Part shown: positions 37,497-46,319 of the stretch, piece after piece
Layout: the number at the start of each line of letters is the position of its first letter
Position numbering within the stretch: the stretch's first letter is position 1
Assembly: GCF_902491285.1 (NCBI RefSeq)
Contig: NZ_CABUHK010000003.1
Location: forward strand, 1 to 64,000
From: an uncultured Bacteroides sp.
GTDB taxonomy: Bacteria; Bacteroidota; Bacteroidia; Bacteroidales; Bacteroidaceae
Reading direction: 5' to 3'
DNA: 64,000 bases
Program-made: the position numbers and the translations under genes
Notes under the pieces: generated by a model
The model's database searches: none
What the model saw: the letters and a program-made list of their open reading frames with translations, nothing else
What the model was told of the DNA's origin: nothing

Positions 37497-39032
37497 TTAT
37501 TTCTCTCTTACGGTTTCCAGCAAGGCAGACAGTTCTTTTACGATATCAGGATGCTGCTTTGCTACGTTCGCTTTCTCTGATGGATCGGACGATAAATCAT
37601 AGAGTTGCGGTTGTTTGTCGTTTCCTAGTTCCATCTTTGTCCAGAACTCAATAGCAGGGCTGTCGCTTGGTTCGATGTACTTCCATTGACCTTTTACGAT
37701 GGCGAGTGTGTTGTTCAGGTTCTGCTGAACGATATAGTCACGGTCTGTATTGCTCTTGCCTAAAAGTACATTCAGGTGTTCTTGGCTGTCGGGTGCCGCT
37801 CCTTCTCGCAGAGGTTGGTTCAGGAGAGAGGCAAGCGATGCATATACGTCGATTTGAGAGAAAAGGGCCTGTTGTTTGTTTGGCTTTACTTTGGCGGGCC
37901 AGCGTACGATGAACGGGATGCGTGTACCTGCTTCATAAGCACTGTATTTACCGCCGCGGTAGATTCCCATCGGGGTATGTCCGTTGAGCAGTTCGTAAGC
38001 ATGATCCTGATAGCCATCGTCAATAACAGGGCCGTTGTCGCTGGTGAAGATAAGGATCGTGTTGTCGGCGATGTTGAGGCTGTCCAGTGTGTGCATGATT
38101 TCTCCGATGGTCCAGTCCAGTTGCAGGATGACATCGCCACGGGTTCCGAGCCCGCTCTTTCCGGCGAAGCGCGGGTGGGGGATACGGGGGACATGTACGT
38201 CTTGTGTACCCATATATAAGAAGAAAGGTTCTTCCTGATGGGAAGCTATAAAATTCTTTGCTTTATCAGTGATGATGTCGGCAATATCCTCATCCTTCCA
38301 GAGGGCGGACTTCCCGCCGGTCATCCAGCCGATACGGGGGATACCGTTAATGATGGTATTATTGTGCCCTTGGCTGGGTTTCAGCTTCACAAGTTCCGGG
38401 TTTTCTTCTCCCGTAGGCCAGTCGCCTACCTTATGGTCGTAGCTGACGGTGATAGGGTCGTTAGGGTCAAGACCTACTACACGACCGTTTTCTACAAATA
38501 CACAGGGGACGCGGTCTACGGTTGCGGGGATGATAAATTCATAGTCGAATCCGATGCTTTGTGTGTTCGGGCTGATTGGGCTGTTGAAGTCGGTGCCGCC
38601 TTTCGGACCCAGTCCCAGATGCCATTTGCCGACTGCACCGGTAGCGTAACCGGCATCTTTCAACATATCGGCCATTGTGACACAGGCTGTGTCAATGATA
38701 AGTTCCGAGTTTCCCGGAGCAATACCGGTGTTCTCTTGTCTCCAGGGATACATACCGGTCAGGAGCCCGAAACGGGAAGGGGTACTGGTGGCTGAGGTGG
38801 CATAAGCATTGGTGAATTGTACTCCCTGTCCTGCCAGTCGGTCAATATTAGGAGTGCTCACTTTAGTTGCTCCATAGCAGCTCAGGTCGCCGATGCCGAG
38901 GTCGTCTGCGAATATATAAATAATGTTGGGCTTTTGACCGTTTTGTCTATTGCTCTTTTGGGCTGCGTGGTTGCATCCGGTCAGCATCGCGATGCCGGGC
39001 AATAACGGAAGTAGACGTGAAACGTTTCTCAT
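37497..39032 (-). CDS. S1-family sulfatase (Ser-type formylglycine)
   Basis: A 511-residue lipoprotein arylsulfatase-fold enzyme (lipobox LTGC, Cys20) that hydrolyses sulfate esters of a glycan. Metal-binding Asp43-Asp44 lie in FADDLG. The formylglycine signature reads SATSTPSRFGLLTG, so Ser83 is the residue to be oxidised, which requires an anaerobic radical-SAM maturase (anSME) not encoded here. Further metal and substrate motifs follow (GKWHLG, SDNGP). It is convergent with the operon and has its own -7 box, but its position between operon and sensor ties it to the locus. The regiospecificity cannot be read off. An upstream in-frame start at 39164 lies beyond the promoter box. Confidence 0.9.
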   Translation of the reverse strand: MRNVSRLLPLLPGIAMLTGCNHAAQKSNRQNGQKPNIIYIFADDLGIGDLSCYGATKVSTPNIDRLAGQGVQFTNAYATSATSTPSRFGLLTGMYPWRQENTGIAPGNSELIIDTACVTMADMLKDAGYATGAVGKWHLGLGPKGGTDFNSPISPNTQSIGFDYEFIIPATVDRVPCVFVENGRVVGLDPNDPITVSYDHKVGDWPTGEENPELVKLKPSQGHNNTIINGIPRIGWMTGGKSALWKDEDIADIITDKAKNFIASHQEEPFFLYMGTQDVHVPRIPHPRFAGKSGLGTRGDVILQLDWTIGEIMHTLDSLNIADNTILIFTSDNGPVIDDGYQDHAYELLNGHTPMGIYRGGKYSAYEAGTRIPFIVRWPAKVKPNKQQALFSQIDVYASLASLLNQPLREGAAPDSQEHLNVLLGKSNTDRDYIVQQNLNNTLAIVKGQWKYIEPSDSPAIEFWTKMELGNDKQPQLYDLSSDPSEKANVAKQHPDIVKELSALLETVREK

Positions 39033-39064
39033 AATGTTGTATTTTAGAGGTGATATTAGATGCA

Positions 39065-39072
39065 CAAAGATA
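39065..39072 (-). promoter_or_regulatory. Candidate -7 box for the sulfatase
   Basis: The minus strand reads TATCTTTG (match to TAnnTTTG), 33 bases upstream of the ATG at 39032. Confidence 0.5.
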
Positions 39073-39126
39073 AATGGTTGGAGAAATATGAATGAGTAGT
39101 AACGTACAAGTGAAGTGCAAAATTGT

Positions 39127-39172
39127 ACACTGCTGTACCAATTGGAGAATATTTCCTTTGGCACAGCAGTGT
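39127..39172 (-). terminator. Terminator of the hybrid two-component gene
   Basis: A 15-base-pair stem with one mismatch (39127-39141 with 39158-39172) and a 16-base loop. Reading on the minus strand, it falls 33 bases after the regulator stop and is followed by ACAATTTTG. It separates the regulator from the sulfatase. Confidence 0.65.
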
Positions 39173-39204
39173 CTGCTTAATGCATAATTATTTGATAATG
39201 AGAG

Positions 39205-42200
39205 TTATTGTTCTGCCTCTTCTTCTCCTTCTTCCTTCTCCTCACCTTTACGGTAAGCCAGCGGACTGACATGGTAAATCTCCTTGAAGCATTTGCTGAA
39301 ATAGCGTGAAGAGGAGAATCCGATCCGGTCGGAAATCTCCGTGATATTCAGTTCCGGATTATTCCGTAACATGACAGCTCCTTTCTTGAGACGTATGCTC
39401 AGGATAAAGTCATTCGGTGTCTGTCCTGTCACCGCTTTTAACTTGGTAAACAAGTTTGTGCGCGCCATACCCATTTCCCGTGCGAAGATATTGACGTTGA
39501 AGTCTGTATTATCAAGGTGCTGTTCGATAATAGCCATTGCTCGATCCAGCATTTCCTTATCCATCGGATTGGTAGCCAGCATCTGTGCGAAAGCCTGGGG
39601 CTGTTTGCTGAATTTTTCCTGTAGCAACCGGCGGGAATTTACCAGGTTGTTGCAACGGGAAATCAGGAGATTGGTATTGAACGGTTTCGTGATATAGTCG
39701 TCCGCACCGATTTTCAATCCTTCAATATTATGCTCTATTGCAGTGCGCGCCGTTAACAGCACAATCGGAATATGGCACGTGTCGAAATCCGTCTTAATCC
39801 GCTTGCAAAGCTCCGTGCCGGACATACGTGGCATCACAACATCACTTAGGATAATGCTCGGCATATCTTTCTTTACCATTTCCAGTGCTTCTTCTCCATC
39901 GGAAGCGGTACTGACTTGATAGAATGTCTCAAAAATACCGACTAACATCTGCTTGATAGACTCATTATCTTCCACAATCAGCATCTTGGCATCTTCAATC
40001 CGCTTGTTGTCTTCTTCTTTCCATTCCGATTCAGATACTATTTCTGCTGAAGGCACGAAAGATTCTGTCTCCTGAATAGTAGTATCCGTATCGCTTTGTG
40101 CTATCTGTTCCTCGGCAAAATGCTGTTTACCTAGTTTCAGGGTGATGATGAAGCTGCTTCCCTTGCCCGGCTCGCTTTCTACGCGGATAGTGCCGTGGTG
40201 AAGCTCGACGATACCTTTTGTCAGAGCCAGCCCGATACCTGTTCCGGCACCGGTATTCAGTGAATTCAGTAGTTCGGTCTGATAGAACCGGTCGAAAATC
40301 TTGTCTATTTCTGCGGTGGCGATGCCTGTACCGGTGTCCTTTATTTCAATGATGGCATGGTCTTGCTCCTGCGAAACGTTGATGGAAATGGTATCTTCCG
40401 CTTTCGTATGTTTTAATGCGTTGGATAATAGATTATTGACTACCTTCTGCATCTGCTTTTGGTCATACCATACTTCAATGACATCTTTCTGCTTGTTGAA
40501 CTTGAAGTTAATCTGCTTGCTGCTGGCATATTCAAGGAAGAGCAGATAATTCTCGTACAGGAAGTCTACCAGGTTGTGCTTGCTTACCTTAATTTTCATG
40601 TGCCCTTGTTCCTGTTTGCGGAAGTCTAGCAACTCGGTAATCAGTTCCCGCAGTTGGATGCTGTTCTTGTAGATTCCCAATACCTTATTATATATACTTG
40701 GGGTAAATGTTTGTACTTGCAGCAGAGTTTCCACTTGTCCCACGATAAGTGTTAACGGCGTGCGGAACTCATGCGAGATGTTTGTGAAGAAACGCAGCTT
40801 CGACTGGTTCAGTGCCTCCAGGTCCTCGATGTGTTTCTTTTCGTATTTCAAAGACTCGCGGAGTTTGATTCGTGAATTATAGTTCTGAATAAGATACCAC
40901 AACAGACTGATTGTGACAATGGTATAAATCAGGTAAGCCCACCACGTCTCATACCAGGAAGGAAGTACTATTATAAGAAGTTTGGCTTCTTTAATTCCGT
41001 CCCGCTGTGATTTGATGACGAGTGTGTACTTGCCCGGATTCAGGTTCGTATAGGTGATGAGTGTCTGTTTGCGATATGTATGATTCCATTCGTCGGAGAA
41101 ACCTTCCAGACGATAGAGAATTTCGTCTTTGTTGGCAGGAATGAAGTTGGAGGTGGCGTATTCGATGGTGAACATCGACTGATTCGCTTTCAGGCTAATC
41201 TCCGGTGTGTGGCAGAGCGACTGCTTCAGGATGCCGGTTTCATCTCCGGGGGTAACTTCCCTTCCGTTGACCAGCAGGCGGGAAAGGATGATATTATAGG
41301 ATTTCGGGGTAAAATGGAATTTCTTTTCCCAAAAAGAAATCATTCCCTGAATACCGCCTAGAAATACTTCTCCATCACGCGTGACAAACAGCGCATTCTC
41401 ATTGACAGCAGTCAGCGGGAATCCGTTTTCCGTACCATAGTTATAGAACTTCTTGCTCGGATAGTTGAATTGCGAGAAGCCTTGATTGGTTATCAGCAAT
41501 AAATCTCCTTTCTGAATGGAAGATTCGAATACTTCGTATATACAGTCACTGGACAAGCCATCTTTCTGTACATCGAAATTTTCGAAATCATTGCTCTCTT
41601 TGCGATAACGGTCTAATCCGCTGCCGGAAGTCGAGAACCACAGGTTTCCGTTGCTATCCTGCATGATATTGTTGATATTGTTGTTGCTGAGGCTATTCGG
41701 GACAGCCGGATTATGCGCGTAATTGGTGAGTGTGTTGGTGTCGAACCGATAGGAGTAAACGCCTTCTCCGGTAGCTGCAATCCATAGAGTACCGTCTTTG
41801 TCGAAACAGAGACTGGCTACCATACTGATATTTCTGCCCGCTTTGGTTTCCTTGAAGAGTTGTTCACAAGTACCTGTTGCCGGGCTGAACAGGCAGATAC
41901 CGTTCTGTGTGGCAATCACCAGTTTATCTTTGTACGGCACAATATCACGTACAATATCCGACGGCAATGAAGTTGAGTCGCCCACCTTCATCCGGTAGAC
42001 GGTGAAACGGTTGGTACGCAGGTCGAGTTTGTTCAGTCCGCCCAGATGCGTGCCAATCCACATAATTTCATTAGCACGGTCGTAATAGATAGCCTTCACA
42101 TTGTTGTGCGAAATACTGTTCTTCCCTTCTTCGTGACGGTACCAGCGGTATGTGTTATTTATCCGGTCGTAAACGTTTACACCGCCCCCTTCGGTACAAA

Positions 42201-43263
42201 TCCACAGATTGCCATCTTTGTCTTCCGTCATTCTTCCGACGATAGGGCTACTCAGACCTTCCTTCTCCGTGTCTCCCACTTTATAGCGGGTATAGATCTC
42301 ATATTCGGGATTGAAGTAATTCACTCCACCGAAATAAGTTCCCAGCCAAAGCGTCCCCTGTTTGTCTTTTACGATACACCAGATAGAAGAGTGGGTGAGT
42401 CCGTCGGGACTGTTGTCGTTGGCAGTGTAGAGATGAAACTTGCCTGTGCGTCTGTCATACCGGTTCAGCCCGTTGAATGTTCCTATCCACAAATCTCCGG
42501 AGTTATCTTCGCAACAGCTTCTGACAAAATTGGAACAGAGACTGTTCGGATTCATAGAGTCATGGTGGAGGTTTTCAATACTTCCGTCCGTTTTTATGTG
42601 GTAAAGTCCTTCTTCCCAGCTACCTATCCATAACTCCTTGGAAGAATCCTCATAGATACTGGTTATATTACCTTTGCTGACAGGCTGCGAAAGTGTTTTG
42701 CTTTCCGACAGGCAGTAAACGCCATTACCGGTAGTTCCCATCCATAGATTCTTGTTTTTATCCAGATGCAGGCAGGACAGAGTGATATTCTTTCCGGCAA
42801 GATGATAGAAAAGGTCGAAATTGCCTGTATTTTCATTATATACAAAGACTTCTTCCCTTTTACCTATATATAATTTCTCCTTAAAATAAATAGCATCTAC
42901 ATTACCTTGAAGCAATGTCTTGAACTTTTGGGTTGCCAGATCAAATTCAGCCACACCGTCGGTGCAGAGCAGGTATACTTTCCCGTTCTTATTTCCGGTG
43001 ATGCGCAGCACTGTATTGCTGAACAGGCTGTTCGGGTCGTTCTTCTTGAGTTTAAAACTTTTAATGTCGTTACCGTTATACCGGTTTAGTCCCTCGCGTG
43101 TGCCGATCCATATAATTCCCTGTTCATCGATATACAGGCTGTTGACAGAGAACTGTGAAAGTCCGTCATCCGTGGTCAAATGATTGAAAGTAATGTTTTG
43201 ACTTTGCGTACGGATAGCGGCTACGCTTAAAAATAGTAGAAATAAAAGAGTTATTTTTCTCAC
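39205..43263 (-). CDS. Hybrid two-component system sensor/regulator
   Basis: A 1352-residue inner-membrane regulator. A signal/anchor (1-20) is followed by about 14 periplasmic two-component propeller repeats (recurring pattern D..G.LWIGT...GLN), then a Y_Y_Y domain (about 680-745) and a membrane segment (WWAYLIYTIVTISLLWYLI). HisKA follows with phospho-His831 in NISHEFRTP, then an HATPase (GTGIGLALTKG), a receiver with Asp1141 in LSDVVMPRMSG, and a C-terminal AraC-type DNA-binding domain (about 1235-1335, ITEISDRIGFSSSRYFSKCFKE). Such proteins bind a glycan breakdown product and activate the adjacent locus. Autonomous unit with its own -7 box. Confidence 0.96.
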   Translation of the reverse strand: MRKITLLFLLFLSVAAIRTQSQNITFNHLTTDDGLSQFSVNSLYIDEQGIIWIGTREGLNRYNGNDIKSFKLKKNDPNSLFSNTVLRITGNKNGKVYLLCTDGVAEFDLATQKFKTLLQGNVDAIYFKEKLYIGKREEVFVYNENTGNFDLFYHLAGKNITLSCLHLDKNKNLWMGTTGNGVYCLSESKTLSQPVSKGNITSIYEDSSKELWIGSWEEGLYHIKTDGSIENLHHDSMNPNSLCSNFVRSCCEDNSGDLWIGTFNGLNRYDRRTGKFHLYTANDNSPDGLTHSSIWCIVKDKQGTLWLGTYFGGVNYFNPEYEIYTRYKVGDTEKEGLSSPIVGRMTEDKDGNLWICTEGGGVNVYDRINNTYRWYRHEEGKNSISHNNVKAIYYDRANEIMWIGTHLGGLNKLDLRTNRFTVYRMKVGDSTSLPSDIVRDIVPYKDKLVIATQNGICLFSPATGTCEQLFKETKAGRNISMVASLCFDKDGTLWIAATGEGVYSYRFDTNTLTNYAHNPAVPNSLSNNNINNIMQDSNGNLWFSTSGSGLDRYRKESNDFENFDVQKDGLSSDCIYEVFESSIQKGDLLLITNQGFSQFNYPSKKFYNYGTENGFPLTAVNENALFVTRDGEVFLGGIQGMISFWEKKFHFTPKSYNIILSRLLVNGREVTPGDETGILKQSLCHTPEISLKANQSMFTIEYATSNFIPANKDEILYRLEGFSDEWNHTYRKQTLITYTNLNPGKYTLVIKSQRDGIKEAKLLIIVLPSWYETWWAYLIYTIVTISLLWYLIQNYNSRIKLRESLKYEKKHIEDLEALNQSKLRFFTNISHEFRTPLTLIVGQVETLLQVQTFTPSIYNKVLGIYKNSIQLRELITELLDFRKQEQGHMKIKVSKHNLVDFLYENYLLFLEYASSKQINFKFNKQKDVIEVWYDQKQMQKVVNNLLSNALKHTKAEDTISINVSQEQDHAIIEIKDTGTGIATAEIDKIFDRFYQTELLNSLNTGAGTGIGLALTKGIVELHHGTIRVESEPGKGSSFIITLKLGKQHFAEEQIAQSDTDTTIQETESFVPSAEIVSESEWKEEDNKRIEDAKMLIVEDNESIKQMLVGIFETFYQVSTASDGEEALEMVKKDMPSIILSDVVMPRMSGTELCKRIKTDFDTCHIPIVLLTARTAIEHNIEGLKIGADDYITKPFNTNLLISRCNNLVNSRRLLQEKFSKQPQAFAQMLATNPMDKEMLDRAMAIIEQHLDNTDFNVNIFAREMGMARTNLFTKLKAVTGQTPNDFILSIRLKKGAVMLRNNPELNITEISDRIGFSSSRYFSKCFKEIYHVSPLAYRKGEEKEEGEEEAEQ

Positions 43264-43293
43264 TAATTCGTTCTTTTAAGGTATTACTATTGG

Positions 43294-43301
43294 CAAATAT
43301 A
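43294..43301 (-). promoter_or_regulatory. Candidate -7 box for the hybrid regulator
   Basis: The minus strand reads TATATTTG (match to TAnnTTTG), 31 bases upstream of the ATG at 43263. Confidence 0.5.
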
Positions 43302-43345
43302 TTGTTTTTATTTCATTTCTGTGAACCTTATTAGAAGAAAGTAAC

Positions 43346-43353
43346 TATATTTG
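43346..43353 (+). promoter_or_regulatory. Candidate -7 box for the CBM9-like gene
   Basis: TATATTTG matches TAnnTTTG, 22 bases before the ATG at 43375. An in-frame ATG at 43351 would overlap the box and is rejected as the start. Confidence 0.5.
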
Positions 43354-43374
43354 TATCATTCAAACGAAAGAAAT

Positions 43375-44016
43375 ATGAAAGTAAAGAAAATTAGTGCGGC
43401 TAACGTGGAGGCTTGCTCGCTTCCTAAATTATTCGATGAAGAAAAAATAGATTTTCAGGCCATTCAGTGTGTCAACTGGGCTGAATATCCCTACAAACCC
43501 AAAGTGAATTTTCGTATAGCTCACACGCAGGACTCTATTTTGTTGCATTTTAAAGTAAAAGAAGAGAGTGTGCGTGCCAGGTATGGTGAAGATAACGGTT
43601 CTGTATGGACTGATTCCTGTGTAGAATTTTTTTCTATACCGGCTGGTGACGGAGTCTATTATAATATAGAGTGCAACTGCATCGGGACAATTCTGATTGG
43701 TGCCGGCCCTGCCCGTAACGGTCGTGAGCACGCTCCGAAGGAGGTGACAGCTCTTGTGCAACGCTGGTCCAGCCTGGGCAATGCGCCTTTTGAGGAACGC
43801 GTTGAAGAGACAAACTGGGAAGTCGCTCTGATTATCCCTTATGCTGTGTTCTTCAAACATCAGATTGATTCACTTGATGGAAAGGAGCTGAAAGCCAATT
43901 TCTATAAATGTGGCGATGAATTGCAGACCCCTCATTTTCTTTCGTGGAACCCGATAGAAATAGAGAAACCGGACTTTCATCGTCCCGACTTCTTCGGTAC
44001 ACTGGAATTTGAATAA
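43375..44016 (+). CDS. CBM9-like carbohydrate-binding protein
   Basis: A 213-residue protein without signal peptide or lipobox. It resembles the CBM9-like beta-sandwich family found in Bacteroidetes: FRIAHTQDSILLHFKVKEESVRARYGEDNGSVWTDSCVEFF, a middle with YYNIECNCIGTIL, then WEVALIIPYAVF and a tail PHFLSWNPIEIEKPDFHRPDFFGTLEFE. The missing export signal is odd for a sugar-binding fold and suggests a cytoplasmic or unusual role. It is divergent from the hybrid regulator gene and monocistronic, bounded by its own -7 box and a convergent terminator. Link to the utilisation locus is by position only. Confidence 0.75.
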   Translation: MKVKKISAANVEACSLPKLFDEEKIDFQAIQCVNWAEYPYKPKVNFRIAHTQDSILLHFKVKEESVRARYGEDNGSVWTDSCVEFFSIPAGDGVYYNIECNCIGTILIGAGPARNGREHAPKEVTALVQRWSSLGNAPFEERVEETNWEVALIIPYAVFFKHQIDSLDGKELKANFYKCGDELQTPHFLSWNPIEIEKPDFHRPDFFGTLEFE

Positions 44017-44071
44017 TTATCCGCCTTCGGGACGGGCATAAGTTATAGAGCGTCATCTGTCTGTAAAAAAG

Positions 44072-44102
44072 AAGGGTGACGCTTTTCTTTTGCATCACCC
44101 TT
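44072..44102. terminator. Bidirectional hairpin terminator
   Basis: A stem AAGGGTGA (44072-44079) with TCACCCTT (44095-44102), extended inward by further pairs, with a run of six A on the left side serving the minus strand. It lies between convergent genes. Confidence 0.7.
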
Positions 44103-44126
44103 ACTCTATATGGAAAGTAACTTTGT

Positions 44127-44897
44127 TTATTTCACGATACCTCTTTCCGAGTTTTTCACGAAGTTGACGATTGTCTCGATTTCCTCGCTCATCGGCACTT
44201 GGTCGATAATCTTTTGTACAGCATCCTGAACGCTGAAATTACCTTGATAAATCAAGCGGTAAGCGTTGGCGATGTGGCGCAGGATTCTCTCCGACGTGTT
44301 GCGGTGTTGCGACAGGACTACGGCATTCACTCCGTGATATGCTACCGGATTGCCGGACATGATAACATACGGCGGTACATCTTTGGAGATACGGCATCCG
44401 CTTTGTACCAGCGTCCAGCTACCGATGTGGCAATATTGATGCAGGGTGACATTACCGCTCAGGATAACGCAGTCGTCCAGCGTACATTCACCTGCGATAG
44501 TGGTGCCTATGCCTACCACACAGTTATTGTTTATCTGCACATCATGGCAGAGATGCACTTTATCCATCAAGTAATTTCCGTTTCCTATTTTAGTAGCGTT
44601 GCCGGCAAAAGTAGCGCGGCTGATGACTACATTTTCACGAATATCATTATTGTCACCGATAATCAGACTGCTTTCTTCTCCCGTATAGTGGAAATCTTGC
44701 GGTTCCGCTCCCAGGACTGCGTTCTGATGGATTTTGTTTCCTTTTCCCATTTTAGTGCCTTGCAGGATACTGGCATAAGACATGATGACACAGTCATCTC
44801 CGATTTCCACATTCTTTTCGATGTAGGCAAACGGCAGGACAGTTACGTTCTTGCCTAATTTGGCTTCGGGGTCTACATAAGCTAACGGACTAATCAT
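44127..44897 (-). CDS. LpxA-like acyl-ACP--UDP-GlcNAc O-acyltransferase
   Basis: A 256-residue left-handed beta-helix protein built from hexapeptide repeats (IGDDCVI, IGDNNDI, VGIGTTI) with a C-terminal helical domain. That is LpxA's plan and length. His118 in VHLCHDV aligns with the catalytic His of LpxA, and the AEPQD motif is present. LpxA adds the first acyl chain of lipid A. Bacteroides normally keeps lpxA beside lpxD and lpxC/fabZ; none is here, so this is probably a second copy. It is the last gene of the RND efflux operon, 18 bases after the outer-membrane channel gene. A role in adjusting lipid A with efflux is a guess. Confidence 0.8.
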   Translation of the reverse strand: MISPLAYVDPEAKLGKNVTVLPFAYIEKNVEIGDDCVIMSYASILQGTKMGKGNKIHQNAVLGAEPQDFHYTGEESSLIIGDNNDIRENVVISRATFAGNATKIGNGNYLMDKVHLCHDVQINNNCVVGIGTTIAGECTLDDCVILSGNVTLHQYCHIGSWTLVQSGCRISKDVPPYVIMSGNPVAYHGVNAVVLSQHRNTSERILRHIANAYRLIYQGNFSVQDAVQKIIDQVPMSEEIETIVNFVKNSERGIVK

Positions 44898-44915
44898 AAT
44901 AGTATATGTTTAAAG

Positions 44916-46319
44916 TTATTTTTCTCTTCCACCACCCAGTGCCTGATAAAGGCTTACTACGGCCTGCATCTGGTCAAAGCAATCGGAAACCTGAGAAATT
45001 TGTGCGCTCAGGTAAGATTGTTGTGCGGACAGTACTTCCAGATAGGTTGAAGTCCCTAAGTTAAATAATTCTTTTGTATCTTCCGAAGCTTTCTTGGCAG
45101 ATTCTACCTGCATCCGGCGGGATTCTACCTTTTCGCTGTTTTTCTGGTATAAACTCAGCGCATTGCTGACTTCACTTCCGGCGTTTAAAAGTGTTTGCTG
45201 GAAGGACAGCTTAGCTTGTTCTTCCTGTGCTTTGGCTGCTTTCAGGCGGGCGATATTCTGTCCGCGGTAGAATAGCGGCTGGGTCAGTGAACCGATGGCG
45301 GAAGCCAATAACTTGCCCGGATTGACAATTGCGCTTCCGGCGCTGTTTGTCCATCCTGCCGAACCACTGAGCGTGATTTGCGGGTAGAAAGCGGCACGTG
45401 CCGAGTTTGTATTATAATAGCAGTTTGCCAATGACATTTCGGCTGCTTTTACGTCAGGTCGGTTGGACAACAACTGGATAGGTACACCTGCGGAAAGTTC
45501 CGTCGGGAGTACTTGTGCTTCCAGTACGCCGCGTTTGATGGCGTGAGGAGCTTCTCCCAAGAAGGTAGACAGGGCATTTTCCGTTTCACGGATACTCTGT
45601 GCTATGTCCGGGATGGTGGCAAGTACTTGTGCATAAGCAGCTTTGCTCTGTTCAACTCCTGCTGAGTTGATGTTGTACATAGCGGCGTCTTTCATTGCTT
45701 CCATTGTTTCGGCATTCTTTTTCAGAATTTCAGCCGTAGCTTTGGTTATTTCCAGTTGGCGGTCCAACATCATTAATGTATAATACATATTGGCGATGTT
45801 GGAGATAACCTGCGTCTGTACTGCCTGTCGGTAAGCCTTCATTTGTTTCAGTGTAACCTGCGCATTCCGTTTGGAGTTCAGCAACTGGCCGAACAAATCG
45901 ACTTGCCAGCTAGCAGTGACGGGCAATGAATAAGTTTTTGTAGCTGCATTCTTGTCGAAACTGCTGATAGTTCCTTGCGGGGACAAGCCCAGTGACGGAG
46001 CATAAGCCAGGCGGGCCGACATCAAGGACGCTTCTGCCGCTTTTACATTCTGTGCAGCAGACAAGAGGTCAGTATTTTGGTTCAGTCCCGCCTCGATGAG
46101 AGACTGGAGTTGTGGGTCGGTGAAGACTTCTCTCCACGGCAGATTACCGAAGTTGGTTGTATCCGAAGCCAGTGTATCATTATCCGACACCGGATCACGA
46201 TACAGCCCGGAAGTGGTAATATCTTCGGGTCTGTCATACGACTTATAGATGTGGCAACTGCTTAGGAGAGCAGTTGCGCACAACATATATAGAATCTGTT
46301 TCTTCATATCGAATTTCAT
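44916..46319 (-). CDS. Outer-membrane efflux channel lipoprotein (TolC/OprM, NodT type)
   Basis: A 467-residue channel subunit of a tripartite efflux pump. A signal peptide with lipobox LLSSC precedes HIYKSY, and two OEP repeats of long helices with barrel strands follow (LIEAGLNQNTDLLSAAQNVKAAEASL; LLSNRPDVKAAEMSLANCYYN). The start codon overlaps the stop of the permease gene as TAATG, so the two are translationally coupled. A second Met four codons in (46307) also gives a good signal peptide. It partners the permease and the fusion protein encoded just upstream. Confidence 0.92.
   Translation of the reverse strand: MKFDMKKQILYMLCATALLSSCHIYKSYDRPEDITTSGLYRDPVSDNDTLASDTTNFGNLPWREVFTDPQLQSLIEAGLNQNTDLLSAAQNVKAAEASLMSARLAYAPSLGLSPQGTISSFDKNAATKTYSLPVTASWQVDLFGQLLNSKRNAQVTLKQMKAYRQAVQTQVISNIANMYYTLMMLDRQLEITKATAEILKKNAETMEAMKDAAMYNINSAGVEQSKAAYAQVLATIPDIAQSIRETENALSTFLGEAPHAIKRGVLEAQVLPTELSAGVPIQLLSNRPDVKAAEMSLANCYYNTNSARAAFYPQITLSGSAGWTNSAGSAIVNPGKLLASAIGSLTQPLFYRGQNIARLKAAKAQEEQAKLSFQQTLLNAGSEVSNALSLYQKNSEKVESRRMQVESAKKASEDTKELFNLGTSTYLEVLSAQQSYLSAQISQVSDCFDQMQAVVSLYQALGGGREK

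Noticed and set aside
37439..37654. Small gene on the plus strand between GH29 and the sulfatase
   Set aside because: It runs mostly over the sulfatase 3' end in antisense, has no RBS, and its residues show no recognisable pattern.
43351..43374. Extended N-terminus for the CBM9-like protein
   Set aside because: Its ATG overlaps a full-match -7 box, so it would precede the transcript start.
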